Shown here: positions 48,549 through 58,487 of the stretch, piece by piece
Layout: every line of letters starts with the position of its first letter
Numbering within the stretch: position 1 is the stretch's first letter
NCBI RefSeq assembly: GCF_000164865.1
Contig: NC_014618.1
Span: forward strand, 2,108,001 to 2,172,000
DNA from: [Enterobacter] lignolyticus SCF1
GTDB lineage: Bacteria; Pseudomonadota; Gammaproteobacteria; Enterobacterales; Enterobacteriaceae
Direction of reading: 5' to 3'
Length of the DNA stretch: 64,000 nucleotides
The notes under the pieces: model-generated
Told to the model about the DNA's origin: nothing
Databases searched by the model: none
The model's input: only the letters and a program-made list of their open reading frames with translations
Translations under genes and position numbers: made by a program

Positions 48549-49133
48549 TTATTGCGCTTTAAATGCGTGCAGGCGGTTGGTGGCTTTGGTCAAACCGTCT
48601 TTCAGCCAAATTTCCGTACAGCGCGTCGCTTCGTCTACCGCCTCGTCAATCAGCTTCTGCTCAGAGAGCGGCGGTTTGCCCAGCACAAAGCCAACAACTT
48701 TGTTTTTATCGCCCGGATGGCCGATTCCGACGCGTAAGCGGTGAAAATTAGGGTTATTCCCCAGCTTGCTGATGATGTCTTTCAGACCGTTGTGGCCGCC
48801 ATGACCGCCGCCGAGTTTGAATTTCGCCACGCCGGGCGGTAAATCCAGCTCATCGTGCGCGACCAGGATTTCATCTGGAGCGATGCGGAAAAAGGTCGCC
48901 ATCGCCGCTACGGCTTTGCCGCTGAGGTTCATAAACGTGGTAGGCACCAGCAGGCGAACGTCTTCACCGGCAACGTTAATGCGCGAGGTATAGCCAAAAA
49001 ATTTACTCTCTTCGCGCAGCGGGGCGCGAAAGCGCTCGGCCAGTAAATCCACATACCATGCGCCGGCATTATGGCGGGTAGCCGCATACTCCGCGCCGGG
49101 GTTTGCCAGGCCGACAATCAGTTTTATCGTCAC
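48549..49133 (-). CDS. pth: peptidyl-tRNA hydrolase
   Basis: A 194-residue enzyme that releases peptides from tRNA dropped off ribosomes; essential in E. coli. Catalytic H21 (H20 in E. coli numbering) lies in ATRHNAGAWYVD; N11, the NMNLSGKAV-like segment FMNLSGKAV and HDELDLPPG are conserved. It is transcribed towards ychF, 116 bases away, as in E. coli. Confidence 0.97.
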   Translation of the reverse strand: MTIKLIVGLANPGAEYAATRHNAGAWYVDLLAERFRAPLREESKFFGYTSRINVAGEDVRLLVPTTFMNLSGKAVAAMATFFRIAPDEILVAHDELDLPPGVAKFKLGGGHGGHNGLKDIISKLGNNPNFHRLRVGIGHPGDKNKVVGFVLGKPPLSEQKLIDEAVDEATRCTEIWLKDGLTKATNRLHAFKAQ

Positions 49134-49398
49134 GTACTTGTTCCTGAGTGGGTCGATATCTGGCGCGTAGTTTACTGGTTGCGGGAGCGGAAGACAAAAT
49201 TCTGCCAGCGAAACGGGTAGTTACGTGAATAAACAATTAGATTTTTAATTAGTTTCAGGCGGTTATTTGTAAAGTTTTGTTACTCAGTTGTGTGTATTTG
49301 TGATCCCTCACGCACTAAGCGGCAGACCTGTAGTCTATACTTTACACACAAGGAGTAGGGATTTGTCCCTGAACAACCCAAAGTTCCGGAGGTGACAT

Positions 49399-49674
49399 AT
49401 GAAACGCAGAAACGCTTCAAGACTCGGTAACGTGCTCATGGGTTTAGGGTTAGTGGTGATGGTTGTCGGCGTTGGTTATTCTATTTTAAACCAGCTGCCT
49501 GAACTTAACCTGCCGCAATTTTTCGCACATGGCGCCGTGCTGAGTATTTTCCTTGGTGCAGTCCTCTGGCTCGCAGGGGCGCGCGTCAGCGGGCATGAAC
49601 AGGTCAGCGACAGATACTGGTGGGTGCGCCACTACGACAAACGCTGCCGTCGCGACGAGCATAAGCACAGCTAG
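49399..49674 (+). CDS. ychH: stress-induced membrane protein YchH
   Basis: A 91-residue inner-membrane protein with two hydrophobic segments (GNVLMGLGLVVMVVGVGYSI and AHGAVLSIFLGAVLWLAGA), matching E. coli YchH, which is induced by stress and affects biofilm formation; its biochemical role is unknown. GGAGG precedes the ATG at 49399. It is divergent from pth; the 265-base gap between them holds promoters but no gene. Confidence 0.93.
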   Translation: MKRRNASRLGNVLMGLGLVVMVVGVGYSILNQLPELNLPQFFAHGAVLSIFLGAVLWLAGARVSGHEQVSDRYWWVRHYDKRCRRDEHKHS

Positions 49675-49692
49675 CGGTAAATGAGAATTTAA

Positions 49693-49723
49693 AAAAACGA
49701 CTCACAGCGAGTCGTTTTTTTTT
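49693..49723. terminator. terminator of ychH
   Basis: CGACTC-ACAGC-GAGTCG flanked by A7 and T9, usable in both directions; lies between ychH and dauA stop codons. Confidence 0.93.
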
Positions 49724-49766
49724 GCATCGGATGTTGATGCAGCGGCGCAGGGCCGCTGCGAGACAA

Positions 49767-51446
49767 TCATAAATCGGCCAGCGCCGCATCACGGTTGGGA
49801 TAAAACGCAAGACGGCCTGGAATCGGCTGTACGCCGGCACGCGCCATGGTGCGCAGAGGCTGAAACTCCAGATTGCTGACCCGCAGCTCGCAGCCTTCCG
49901 GCAGGCGCTGCACAAAACGCAGGAAGGCGTCCAGCCCGCCGGCGTCCAGCACCGGCACCGCGTCCCACTTCATCACCACAATACGCTTTCCGGCGAGACG
50001 CGACTCAAGGTCGGTGAACACGCCCTCCGCAGCGGCAAAGAACAGCGGGCCAATCACGCGCAGCACCAGCACGTCGTCCGGTACCGTGACGCTCACCGGT
50101 GCAAGGCGCGTCATGCGGGCGATACGGCGCATAAACAGCAGCGAGGCCAGAACGATGCCGACGCTGATGGCGATCACCATATCAAACAGCACGGTCAGCG
50201 ACATACAGAGCAGCATCACCATGATGTCGTCTTTCGGCGCCCGGCGCAGCAGGTTCACCACCTTATGCGCTTCGCTCATGTTCCAGGCCACCATCAGCAG
50301 CAGCGCCGCCATGGCGGAGAGCGGCAGCCAGGAGAGCAGCGGCGCCAGCGCCAGCAGCGCGAGAATGACCAGCAGCGCGTGGATCACCGCTGAGACTGGC
50401 GAGGTCGCCCCGGCGCGCACGTTGGCGGCAGAGCGGGCGATTGCCGCCGTTGCGGTAATACCGCCGAAGAACGGGGCAATGATATTCCCCAGCCCCTGGC
50501 CGACCAGCTCGCTGTTGGCCTTATGCTTGGTGCCGGTCATACCGTCCAGCACCACCGCGCAGAGCAGTGACTCAATCGCGCCGAGCATCGCCATGGAGAA
50601 GGCGGCAGGCAGCAGAGCGCGCAGCGAATCCCAGCTCAGGGTGAAGCTGGAGCCCGGCAGGTTCCAGGGCAGCACCAGCTGCGGCAGAAGCTGCGGAATA
50701 CCGCTGCCCTGCGAGCCATCTGCCAGCACATAGTGGAACTGCGAGCCGATAGTGGCCACGTGGCCGCCCAGAATGTTTACCACCGCCATCACCGCGCAGC
50801 CCAGCAGCAGCGCGGGCAGGTGGCCCGGCAGGCGGATACCGAGCCGCGGCCAGGCGATCAGCGTTCCGAGCGTGACGATGCCAATCGCGGCGTCGCCGGG
50901 GTTGATTGTCGGCAGCGCCATCGCCAGCGCGCCGACTTTCTGCAGATAATGCTCCGGGACGTGGGTGAGCTGCAGGCCGAGGAAATCCTTGATCTGCATG
51001 GTCCCGATGGTAATACCAATCCCCGAGGTAAAACCGAGCGTGACGGAAACGGGAATATATTCAATCAGCCGGCCAAAGCGGGCCAGACCAAACAGAATCA
51101 AAAATACGCCGGACATCAGCGTGGCGACCAGCAGCCCGGCCAGGCCGAACTGCTGCGAAACCGGGTAGAGGATCACCACGAACGCCGCCGTCGGGCCGGA
51201 GACGCTAAAGCGCGAGCCGCCGGTCAGGGCAATCACGATCCCTGCGACCGCCGAGGTATAAAGGCCATATTGCGGGGCCACACCGCTGCCGATAGCCAGC
51301 GCCATCGCCAGCGGGATGGCGATGATGCCGACGGTTATTCCGGCAATAACGTCGCGCGTAAACCGCGAAACCGTGTACTTCTCTTTCCAGCAAGCGTCGA
51401 TGAGGGCGCGAAAGGGCAGAACATGTGAGGAAAAAATAGTTTTCAC
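49767..51446 (-). CDS. dauA: C4-dicarboxylic acid transporter DauA (SulP/SLC26)
   Basis: A 559-residue inner-membrane protein with the SulP transport domain (GSGVAPQYGLYTSAVAGI, GLGNIIAPFFGG) and a C-terminal STAS domain (about 440-559). In E. coli DauA takes up succinate and other C4-dicarboxylates aerobically at acidic pH. Length and sequence correspond closely to E. coli DauA (formerly YchM). It is convergent with ychH. Confidence 0.96.
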   Translation of the reverse strand: MKTIFSSHVLPFRALIDACWKEKYTVSRFTRDVIAGITVGIIAIPLAMALAIGSGVAPQYGLYTSAVAGIVIALTGGSRFSVSGPTAAFVVILYPVSQQFGLAGLLVATLMSGVFLILFGLARFGRLIEYIPVSVTLGFTSGIGITIGTMQIKDFLGLQLTHVPEHYLQKVGALAMALPTINPGDAAIGIVTLGTLIAWPRLGIRLPGHLPALLLGCAVMAVVNILGGHVATIGSQFHYVLADGSQGSGIPQLLPQLVLPWNLPGSSFTLSWDSLRALLPAAFSMAMLGAIESLLCAVVLDGMTGTKHKANSELVGQGLGNIIAPFFGGITATAAIARSAANVRAGATSPVSAVIHALLVILALLALAPLLSWLPLSAMAALLLMVAWNMSEAHKVVNLLRRAPKDDIMVMLLCMSLTVLFDMVIAISVGIVLASLLFMRRIARMTRLAPVSVTVPDDVLVLRVIGPLFFAAAEGVFTDLESRLAGKRIVVMKWDAVPVLDAGGLDAFLRFVQRLPEGCELRVSNLEFQPLRTMARAGVQPIPGRLAFYPNRDAALADL

Positions 51447-51531
51447 AATTATCTTTCATCCGAGAGCGCATCATCTGTCATATGAATGGCAGGTGAAGGA
51501 GGCATTAGTCATACAAATAAGTGTTACAGAC

Positions 51532-51556
51532 AAAAAAACCCGCCGCAGCGGGTTTT
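51532..51556 (-). terminator. terminator of prs
   Basis: AAAAAACCCGC-CGCA-GCGGGTTTTT; on the minus strand the stem is followed by seven T residues. It lies 15 bases after the prs stop codon. Confidence 0.9.
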
Positions 51557-51570
51557 TCGGCCGTGTTCGA

Positions 51571-52518
51571 TCAGTGTTCGAACATTGCGGAGATGGATTC
51601 TTCGTTGCTGATACGACGAATCGCTTCGGCCAGCATCCCGGACAGGGTCAAGGTGCGCACGTTCGGCAGCGCTTTGATTTCGTCGGTTAATGGGATGGTG
51701 TCGCAGACAACCACTTCGTCAATGACGGAGTTACGCAGGTTGTTTGCCGCATTGCCTGAGAAGATCGGGTGCGTTGCGTAAGCGAACACGCGCTTCGCGC
51801 CGCGCTCTTTCAGCGCTTCTGCCGCTTTGCACAGGGTACCGCCGGTATCGATCATATCGTCAACCAGCACGCAGTCGCGGCCCGCAACGTCGCCGATGAT
51901 GTGCATCACCTGGGAAACGTTAGCGCGCGGACGACGCTTGTCGATGATAGCCATGTCGGTATCGTTCAGCAGTTTAGCGATAGCGCGTGCGCGAACAACG
52001 CCGCCGATATCCGGAGAAACCACGATCGGGTTATCCAGATTCAGTTGCAGCATATCTTCGAGCAGGATCGGGCTGCCGAATACGTTATCCACCGGGACGT
52101 CGAAGAAGCCCTGAATCTGTTCGGCGTGCAGGTCAACCGTCAGAACACGGTCAACGCCTACGCTGGACAGGAAGTCAGCGACGACTTTGGCGGTAATTGG
52201 CACGCGCGCGGAGCGGACGCGGCGGTCCTGGCGGGCATAGCCAAAGTAGGGGATAACAGCAGTAATGCGGCCTGCGGAAGCACGACGCAGGGCATCGACC
52301 ATCACAACCAGTTCCATCAGGTTGTCATTGGTTGGCGCACAGGTGGACTGGATGATGAAAATATCACCACCGCGTACATTTTCGTTAATTTGTACGCTGA
52401 CTTCGCCGTCGCTAAAGCGGCCTACAGCGGCGTCGCCAAGGGAAGTGTACAGGCGGTTGGCAATACGTTGTGCTAGTTCCGGGGTGGCGTTACCAGCAAA
52501 AAGCTTCATATCAGGCAC
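51571..52518 (-). CDS. prs: ribose-phosphate pyrophosphokinase
   Basis: A 315-residue PRPP synthase, the same length as in E. coli, transferring diphosphate from ATP to ribose 5-phosphate for nucleotide, histidine and tryptophan synthesis. Signatures: NENVRGGDIFIIQST, DLHAEQIQGFF and the PRPP-binding loop VLVDDMIDTGGTL. The start is the GTG at 52516-52518 (VPDMKLFAGN) with GAGG upstream; the frame extends further only by chance. It lies downstream of ispE on the same strand. Confidence 0.97.
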   Translation of the reverse strand: MPDMKLFAGNATPELAQRIANRLYTSLGDAAVGRFSDGEVSVQINENVRGGDIFIIQSTCAPTNDNLMELVVMVDALRRASAGRITAVIPYFGYARQDRRVRSARVPITAKVVADFLSSVGVDRVLTVDLHAEQIQGFFDVPVDNVFGSPILLEDMLQLNLDNPIVVSPDIGGVVRARAIAKLLNDTDMAIIDKRRPRANVSQVMHIIGDVAGRDCVLVDDMIDTGGTLCKAAEALKERGAKRVFAYATHPIFSGNAANNLRNSVIDEVVVCDTIPLTDEIKALPNVRTLTLSGMLAEAIRRISNEESISAMFEH

Positions 52519-52644
52519 GAGAAGAACCTCAGGCATGCGTCCAGTGGTGGATAGAATTTGCCAAAAACTGTGCGGGCCAGGCAAAATTCTATCCAGGCGG
52601 TGTATTAACGAGCGCGATGCAACGTCTGGAACAGGGTGACGTTG

Positions 52645-53514
52645 TCACCGGAGCTCAGCTTGCCCGGTCATGGCTTGCTTAAGCGGCGAGAGGTTTACAC
52701 CTTGCGCTACAAAACCATGCAGCCATTCCGGGGCTTGCTCTAGCACCTGACGAGCGGCGGATTCGGTGTCAAATTCAGCAAAGACACAGGCCCCTGTGCC
52801 AGTCAGGCGCGACGGCGCGTATTCTAACAGCCAGGAAAGCGCCGCATCAACCTCGCGAAAACGTTTTCTTGCGATAACCTCGCAATCGTTGCTGAATTCA
52901 CATTTTAGTAACGTTTCTATTGACCGCACCGATGTGTTGCGCGGCAGGTCCGGATCCTTAAAAATCACCGGCGTCGGAATGCTGACGCCAGGGTGCGCCA
53001 CCAGATACCATTTCTCCGGAACGTCGACCGGCGTCAGTACTTCGCCGACGCCTTCGGCAAAGGCGGCGTGTCCGCGGACGAATACCGGCACGTCCGCGCC
53101 GAGGGTCAGGCCAAGGGTCGCCAGTTCGTCAACCGACAGCCCGCATTGCCACAGGTGGTTCAGCGCGACCAGTACGGTCGCCGCATTGGAGGAGCCGCCG
53201 CCAAGACCGCCACCCATCGGCAGGCGCTTTTCGATACCGATATCCGCGCCGGCGTTGGCCGGAAGCCGTCCGCTCTCTGCCGCCGCGCGCATCAGCAGAC
53301 GGGCGGCGCGAACGATCAGGTTCTCATCCTCCGGCACGCCGTCGACGGGCGTCAGCAGGCGCAGCTGGCCGTCCTGGCGCAGGTCGATGGTTATCGTGTC
53401 GCCGTAGTCAAGAAACTGAAACAGCGTCTGCAGGGTGTGATAACCATCGGCGCGCTGGCCGGTGATGTACAAAAACAGATTCAGCTTTGCCGGGGAGGGC
53501 CAACGGGTGCTCAT
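52645..53514 (-). CDS. ispE: 4-diphosphocytidyl-2-C-methyl-D-erythritol kinase
   Basis: A 289-residue GHMP-family kinase of the MEP isoprenoid pathway. The N-terminal PAKLNLFLYITG segment contains the substrate Lys, and the glycine-rich ATP loop is LPMGGGLGGGSSNAA. It overlaps the 3' end of lolB by 4 bases, so translation is coupled; lolB-ispE-prs form the conserved order. Confidence 0.97.
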   Translation of the reverse strand: MSTRWPSPAKLNLFLYITGQRADGYHTLQTLFQFLDYGDTITIDLRQDGQLRLLTPVDGVPEDENLIVRAARLLMRAAAESGRLPANAGADIGIEKRLPMGGGLGGGSSNAATVLVALNHLWQCGLSVDELATLGLTLGADVPVFVRGHAAFAEGVGEVLTPVDVPEKWYLVAHPGVSIPTPVIFKDPDLPRNTSVRSIETLLKCEFSNDCEVIARKRFREVDAALSWLLEYAPSRLTGTGACVFAEFDTESAARQVLEQAPEWLHGFVAQGVNLSPLKQAMTGQAELR

Positions 53515-54122
53515 TTAACGATCCAGTTATCCATTTTCAGTTTGATGCGCTCGCTGCCCTCGGTCAGCTCCATATTTGCCGGCAGCGAGGGTTTGGTCGT
53601 GCTGTCGTAACCGCCGTACACCACTTTCCAGGTTTTGCCGTCCTGGGTGTAGTTGAGGGTGCTCAGACGATACTGCTCGTCCAGGGTGTAGTCGGTGGCC
53701 TGGCCCGGCAGGCCGAGGATCCACTGACGCAGGCTGTTGAGCGGAATCGGCATCCCGGTCAGCTTGCCAATCATCTCCTCGGCGTCGGTGGCGGTGTAGT
53801 GCTGGCCCTTATTGTCCACCAGTTCGACGCTGCCCGGCTTCGCATTGAGCTCAAGCTCGGTGCTGCCAAGCGGGTTGGTCAGCAGCAGGCGATACGTGTC
53901 CTGGCCGGTCTGCTGCCAGAAGAAGCGAGCATAGACCTTCTGCTGATCGGAGATAAAGGCGAACGCGCCGCGGGTCTGATACTGACTCAGATTGCGCACA
54001 TCCTGCTGATGCTGACGCCATTGCGGTGAATCCGGACTTTTACCGGGGCCTTTTGGGGCATTGATGGAGCAGGCCGTGAGAACCAGTGCCGCCAGCGGCA
54101 GCAGGCGAATCAGTCGTGTCAT
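53511..54122 (-). CDS. lolB: outer-membrane lipoprotein receptor LolB
   Basis: A 203-residue lipoprotein that accepts lipoproteins from LolA and inserts them in the outer membrane; essential. The lipobox is VLTAC, with cysteine 18, after the signal sequence LIRLLPLAALVLTAC. The mature domain corresponds to the LolB beta-half-barrel (QYQTRGAFAFISDQQKVYA). It is divergent from hemA; the 216-base gap between them contains promoter sequence only. Confidence 0.95.
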   Translation of the reverse strand: MTRLIRLLPLAALVLTACSINAPKGPGKSPDSPQWRQHQQDVRNLSQYQTRGAFAFISDQQKVYARFFWQQTGQDTYRLLLTNPLGSTELELNAKPGSVELVDNKGQHYTATDAEEMIGKLTGMPIPLNSLRQWILGLPGQATDYTLDEQYRLSTLNYTQDGKTWKVVYGGYDSTTKPSLPANMELTEGSERIKLKMDNWIVK

Positions 54123-54338
54123 AAGGGGGCAAATCCTTTCAGATGATTTTTTGTGTATCAGCGAGCAGTTATAACCGTTAATGCTAGCGCCGCACGCTAC
54201 CAGCGTCTACGTTCAGGTTGTCTTAAATCATGAAATTACCGATTACTCCAAAAGGGGACTGTCTCTTTTATTGACCTTGCGCATCCTGTATGATGCGCTC
54301 AGACTAACCTTATCAACGCTGGTACTACTCCCGCACCC

Positions 54339-55595
54339 ATGACGCTATTAGCACTTGGCATCAACCATAAAACAGCTCCGGTCGCGCTGCGAGAACGCGT
54401 TACGTTTTCGCCGGACAGCCTCGACCAGGCGCTGGAGAGCTTGCTGGCTCAGCCGATGGTGCAGGGCGGAGTGGTGCTGTCGACGTGTAACCGTACCGAG
54501 CTGTACCTGAGCGTGGAAGAGCAGGATAACCTGCACGAGTCGCTCATCCGCTGGCTGTGCGACTATCACCAGCTCAACGAGGACGACCTGCGCCAGAGCC
54601 TGTACTGGCACCAGGATAACGACGCCGTCAGCCATCTGATGCGCGTCGCCAGCGGGCTGGACTCGCTGATTCTGGGCGAACCGCAGATCCTGGGGCAGGT
54701 CAAAAAAGCCTTTGCCGATTCCAGCCGCGGCCATCTGAACGTCAGCGAGCTGGAACGTATGTTCCAGAAATCCTTCTCCGTGGCGAAGCGCGTGCGTACG
54801 GAAACCGATATCGGCGCCAGCGCGGTATCGGTCGCGTTTGCCGCCTGTACGCTGGCGCGGCAAATCTTTGAATCTCTGGGCTCGGTCACCGTGCTGCTGG
54901 TCGGCGCGGGAGAGACTATCGAGCTGGTGGCGCGCCACCTGCGCGAGCACCGGGTGAAAAAGATGCTTATCGCTAACCGAACCCGCGAACGCGCTCAGGT
55001 GCTGGCGGACGAGGTCGGCGCCGAGGTTATCGCCCTGAGCGAGGTCGATGAGCGGCTGAAGGAGGCGGATATTATTATCAGCTCTACCGCCAGCCCGCTG
55101 CCGATTATTGGCAAAGGGATGGTGGAGCGCGCCCTGAAGGCTCGCCGCAACCAGCCGATGCTGCTGGTGGATATCGCGGTGCCCCGCGACGTGGAGCCGG
55201 AGGTCGGCAAGCTCGCCAACGCTTATTTGTACAGCGTGGACGACCTGCAGAACATCATTCAGCACAACCTCGCGCAGCGCAAAGCCGCGGCGCAGCAGGC
55301 GGAGACCATCGTCGCCCAGGAAACCAGCGAGTTCATGGCCTGGCTGCGCGCGCAAAACGCCAGCGAAACCATCCGCGACTATCGTTCACAGGCGGAGCTG
55401 GTGCGGGAAGAATTAACGGCCAAAGCGCTGGCGGCTCTGGAGCAGGGCGGCGACGCGCAGGCGATTATGCAGGATCTGGCCCGTAAGCTGACCAACCGTT
55501 TGATCCACGCTCCAACCAAATCACTTCAGCAGGCAGCCCGTGACGGGGATGATGAACGCCTGCATATTCTGCGCAACAGCCTCGGGCTGGAATAG
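54339..55595 (+). CDS. hemA: glutamyl-tRNA reductase
   Basis: A 418-residue enzyme that reduces glutamyl-tRNA to glutamate-1-semialdehyde, the first step of haem synthesis. The catalytic cysteine is C50 in VLSTCNRTELY; the NADPH domain contains LLVGAGETIELVARHL. The N-terminus MTLLALGINHKTAP, which mediates haem-dependent proteolysis in relatives, is intact. It heads the operon hemA-prfA-prmC-sirB1-kdsA. Confidence 0.97.
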   Translation: MTLLALGINHKTAPVALRERVTFSPDSLDQALESLLAQPMVQGGVVLSTCNRTELYLSVEEQDNLHESLIRWLCDYHQLNEDDLRQSLYWHQDNDAVSHLMRVASGLDSLILGEPQILGQVKKAFADSSRGHLNVSELERMFQKSFSVAKRVRTETDIGASAVSVAFAACTLARQIFESLGSVTVLLVGAGETIELVARHLREHRVKKMLIANRTRERAQVLADEVGAEVIALSEVDERLKEADIIISSTASPLPIIGKGMVERALKARRNQPMLLVDIAVPRDVEPEVGKLANAYLYSVDDLQNIIQHNLAQRKAAAQQAETIVAQETSEFMAWLRAQNASETIRDYRSQAELVREELTAKALAALEQGGDAQAIMQDLARKLTNRLIHAPTKSLQQAARDGDDERLHILRNSLGLE

Positions 55596-55634
55596 CGCAC
55601 CTCTCTATTTTATTTACAAGGTGAATTTACGCCT

Positions 55635-56717
55635 ATGAAGCCTTCTATTGTTGCCAAACTGGAAGCCCTGCATGAACGCCATGAAGAAGTTCAGGCGCTG
55701 CTGGGTGATGCCGGGACGATCGCCGATCAGGAGCGTTTTCGCGCGCTGTCGCGTGAATATGCGCAGTTAAGCGACGTGTCGCGCTGCTTTACCGACTGGC
55801 AGCAGGTTCAGGATGACATCGAAACCGCGCAGATGATGCTCGACGATCCGGAAATGCGCGAAATGGCGCAGGATGAACTGCGCGAAGCGAAAGACAAAAG
55901 CGAACAGCTGGAACAGCAGCTGCAGGTGCTGCTGCTGCCAAAAGATCCGGATGACGAGCGTAATGCGTTCGTCGAAGTGCGAGCGGGCACCGGCGGCGAC
56001 GAAGCCGCGCTGTTCGCTGGCGACCTGTTCCGTATGTACAGCCGCTATGCCGAAGCCCGCCGCTGGCGCGTTGAAATCATGAGCGCCAGCGAAGGCGAGC
56101 ACGGCGGCTACAAGGAAGTTATCGCTAAAGTGTCCGGCGACGGCGTATACGGGCGTTTGAAATTTGAATCCGGCGGCCACCGCGTACAGCGCGTTCCGGC
56201 GACCGAATCGCAGGGGCGCATCCACACCTCCGCCTGCACCGTGGCGGTGATGCCGGAGCTGCCGGAGGCCGAAATGCCGGAGATCAACCCGACGGAGCTG
56301 CGTATCGACACCTTCCGTTCCTCCGGGGCGGGCGGTCAGCACGTTAACACCACCGACTCCGCTATCCGCATTACCCACCTGCCGACCGGCATCGTGGTGG
56401 AGTGCCAGGACGAACGCTCGCAGCATAAGAACAAAGCCAAGGCGCTGTCGGTGCTGGGCGCGCGCATTCGCGCCGCCGAAGTGGCGAAGCGCCAGCAGGC
56501 GGAAGCCTCTACGCGCCGCAACCTGCTCGGCAGCGGCGATCGCAGCGATCGCAACCGTACCTATAACTTTCCGCAGGGCCGCGTGACCGACCACCGCATC
56601 AACCTGACGCTTTACCGCCTGGATGAGACCATGGAAGGCAAGCTGGATATGCTTATCGAGCCCATCGTCCAGGAATATCAGGCCGACCAGCTGGCGGCGC
56701 TGTCCGAGCAGGAATGA
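55635..56717 (+). CDS. prfA: peptide chain release factor 1
   Basis: A 360-residue class I release factor recognising UAA and UAG. The catalytic GGQ motif is in RSSGAGGQHVNTTDSA, and the codon-recognition PxT tripeptide is PAT in VPATESQGR. Length equals E. coli RF1. The stop overlaps the prmC start, whose product methylates the GGQ glutamine. Confidence 0.98.
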   Translation: MKPSIVAKLEALHERHEEVQALLGDAGTIADQERFRALSREYAQLSDVSRCFTDWQQVQDDIETAQMMLDDPEMREMAQDELREAKDKSEQLEQQLQVLLLPKDPDDERNAFVEVRAGTGGDEAALFAGDLFRMYSRYAEARRWRVEIMSASEGEHGGYKEVIAKVSGDGVYGRLKFESGGHRVQRVPATESQGRIHTSACTVAVMPELPEAEMPEINPTELRIDTFRSSGAGGQHVNTTDSAIRITHLPTGIVVECQDERSQHKNKAKALSVLGARIRAAEVAKRQQAEASTRRNLLGSGDRSDRNRTYNFPQGRVTDHRINLTLYRLDETMEGKLDMLIEPIVQEYQADQLAALSEQE

Positions 56718-57553
56718 TGCGCTATCAACAGTGGCTGGCCCAGGCGATTGCCTGTCTGAAAGAGAGCGAAAGCCCGCGTCGCGATGCCGAGATCCTGCTT
56801 GGCCACGTGACCGGCAAGTCGCGCACCTTTATTCTCGCCTTCGATGAAACGCCGCTGTCGGCGGAACAGCTGGACGCGCTGGCGGGCCTGCTGGCCCGAC
56901 GCGCGCGCGGCGAGCCTGTCGCGCACCTGGTGGGCATGCGTGAATTTTGGTCGCTGCCGCTGTTTGTTTCCCCCGCCACGCTGATTCCGCGTCCGGATAC
57001 CGAATGCCTGGTCGAGCAGGCGCTGGCGCGTCTTGGCGATGCGCCCGGCCGAATCCTCGACCTTGGTACCGGGACCGGCGCTATTGCGCTGGCGCTGGCA
57101 AGCGAGCGTCCCGACTGTCAGCTGACGGCGGTGGATGTGGTGGCCGATGCGGTTGCGCTGGCGCGGCGCAATGTGGCGCATCTCGGGGTTAACAACGTTC
57201 AGGTGCTGCAAAGCAGCTGGTTTAGCGCGCTCGACGGCCAGCGCTTTGACATGATCGTCAGCAATCCGCCGTATATCGACGAACAGGACCCGCATTTGGC
57301 GCAGGGCGACGTGCGTTTTGAACCGAAAACGGCGCTGGTGGCGGCCGACGCCGGACTTGCCGATTTGGCCCATATTATCGCGCAGGGACGTTGCTACCTC
57401 AGCGCCGGCGGCTGGATGCTGCTTGAGCACGGCTGGCAGCAGGGAGCGGCGGTCAGGGCGCTTTTTGCCGATGCCGGATACCGCGAGGTGGAAACCTGTC
57501 GGGACTATGGCGGCAATGAGCGTTTGACGCTCGGGAGGTGGCATGCTGACTGA
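56714..57553 (+). CDS. prmC: release factor glutamine methyltransferase
   Basis: A 279-residue SAM-dependent methyltransferase modifying the GGQ glutamine of RF1 and RF2. SAM motif I is LDLGTGTGAIALAL and the catalytic NPPY motif is IVSNPPYID. It overlaps prfA by 4 bases. In E. coli the next gene is sirB2 (ychQ); here only 78 bases separate prmC from sirB1. Confidence 0.97.
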   Translation: MMRYQQWLAQAIACLKESESPRRDAEILLGHVTGKSRTFILAFDETPLSAEQLDALAGLLARRARGEPVAHLVGMREFWSLPLFVSPATLIPRPDTECLVEQALARLGDAPGRILDLGTGTGAIALALASERPDCQLTAVDVVADAVALARRNVAHLGVNNVQVLQSSWFSALDGQRFDMIVSNPPYIDEQDPHLAQGDVRFEPKTALVAADAGLADLAHIIAQGRCYLSAGGWMLLEHGWQQGAAVRALFADAGYREVETCRDYGGNERLTLGRWHAD

Positions 57554-57631
57554 GCGGCCGATTAGCGCTATGATTAGCATCATTTTGAAGTCATCAGGTT
57601 GTCATCAGGCAATACGTAGTTGGGGTAGGTA

Positions 57632-58441
57632 ATGAGATCGTTAGCAGATTTTGAATTTAACAACGCGCCGCTTTGTGACGGCATGATCCTCATTTCCGAA
57701 CTCATTCGCGACGATTTTCCGGCCCGGCACGTTACAGACCAGCTGGAGCTGCTGGTGAGTCTGGCGCGCGAGGAGATTAGTCCGTCCTGGGACGACAGCC
57801 GTCAGATTGAACGCCTGCTGGAGCTGTTCTACGACGAGTGGGGCTTTAGCGATTCGCACGGTATTTACCGGCTGTCCGACGCCCTGTGGCTCGATCAGGT
57901 GCTGAAAAACCGTGAAGGCAGCGCCGTTTCGCTGGGCGCTATCCTGCTGTGGATAGCCCGGCGTCTGTCGCTGCCGGTCGTGCCGGTCATTTTCCCGACC
58001 CAGCTCCTGCTGCGCGCCGATGTTGAAATCGGCGAGATGTGGCTTATCAACCCGTTCAACGGCGACACGCTGGATGAGCATACGCTGGAGGTGTGGCTGA
58101 AAGGCAACATTAGCCCGGTGGCGGAGCTGTTCAACGAAGATCTCGACGAGGCCGATAACGCGGAGGTTATCCGCAAGCTGCTGGATACCCTGAAATCCGC
58201 GCTGATGGAAGAGCGGCAGATGGAGCTTGCGCTACGCGCGAGTGAGGCGCTGCTGCAGTTCAATCCGGAAGATCCGTACGAAATTCGCGACCGTGGCCTT
58301 ATTTACGCCCAGCTCGAGTGCGAACATGTGGCGCTCAACGACCTCAGCTATTTCGTCGAGCAGTGCCCGGAAGACCCGATCAGCGAAATTATTCGCGCGC
58401 AGATCAACACCATCGCACATAAACAAATTACTTTGCATTAA
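57632..58441 (+). CDS. sirB1: SirB1 family transglutaminase-like/TPR protein
   Basis: A 269-residue protein corresponding to E. coli YchA (SirB1). The N-terminal two thirds are a transglutaminase-like domain of the SirB1 family; the C-terminal part has tetratricopeptide-type helices (ALRASEALLQFNPEDPYEIRDRG). Its function is undefined, though it is kept in the hemA-kdsA operon of most enterobacteria. The start is behind GGGGTAGGT. Confidence 0.93.
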   Translation: MRSLADFEFNNAPLCDGMILISELIRDDFPARHVTDQLELLVSLAREEISPSWDDSRQIERLLELFYDEWGFSDSHGIYRLSDALWLDQVLKNREGSAVSLGAILLWIARRLSLPVVPVIFPTQLLLRADVEIGEMWLINPFNGDTLDEHTLEVWLKGNISPVAELFNEDLDEADNAEVIRKLLDTLKSALMEERQMELALRASEALLQFNPEDPYEIRDRGLIYAQLECEHVALNDLSYFVEQCPEDPISEIIRAQINTIAHKQITLH

Positions 58442-58487
58442 TCATTAATCTGGAATGATTCCGATTAACCCCTGATAAGGCGAACTT

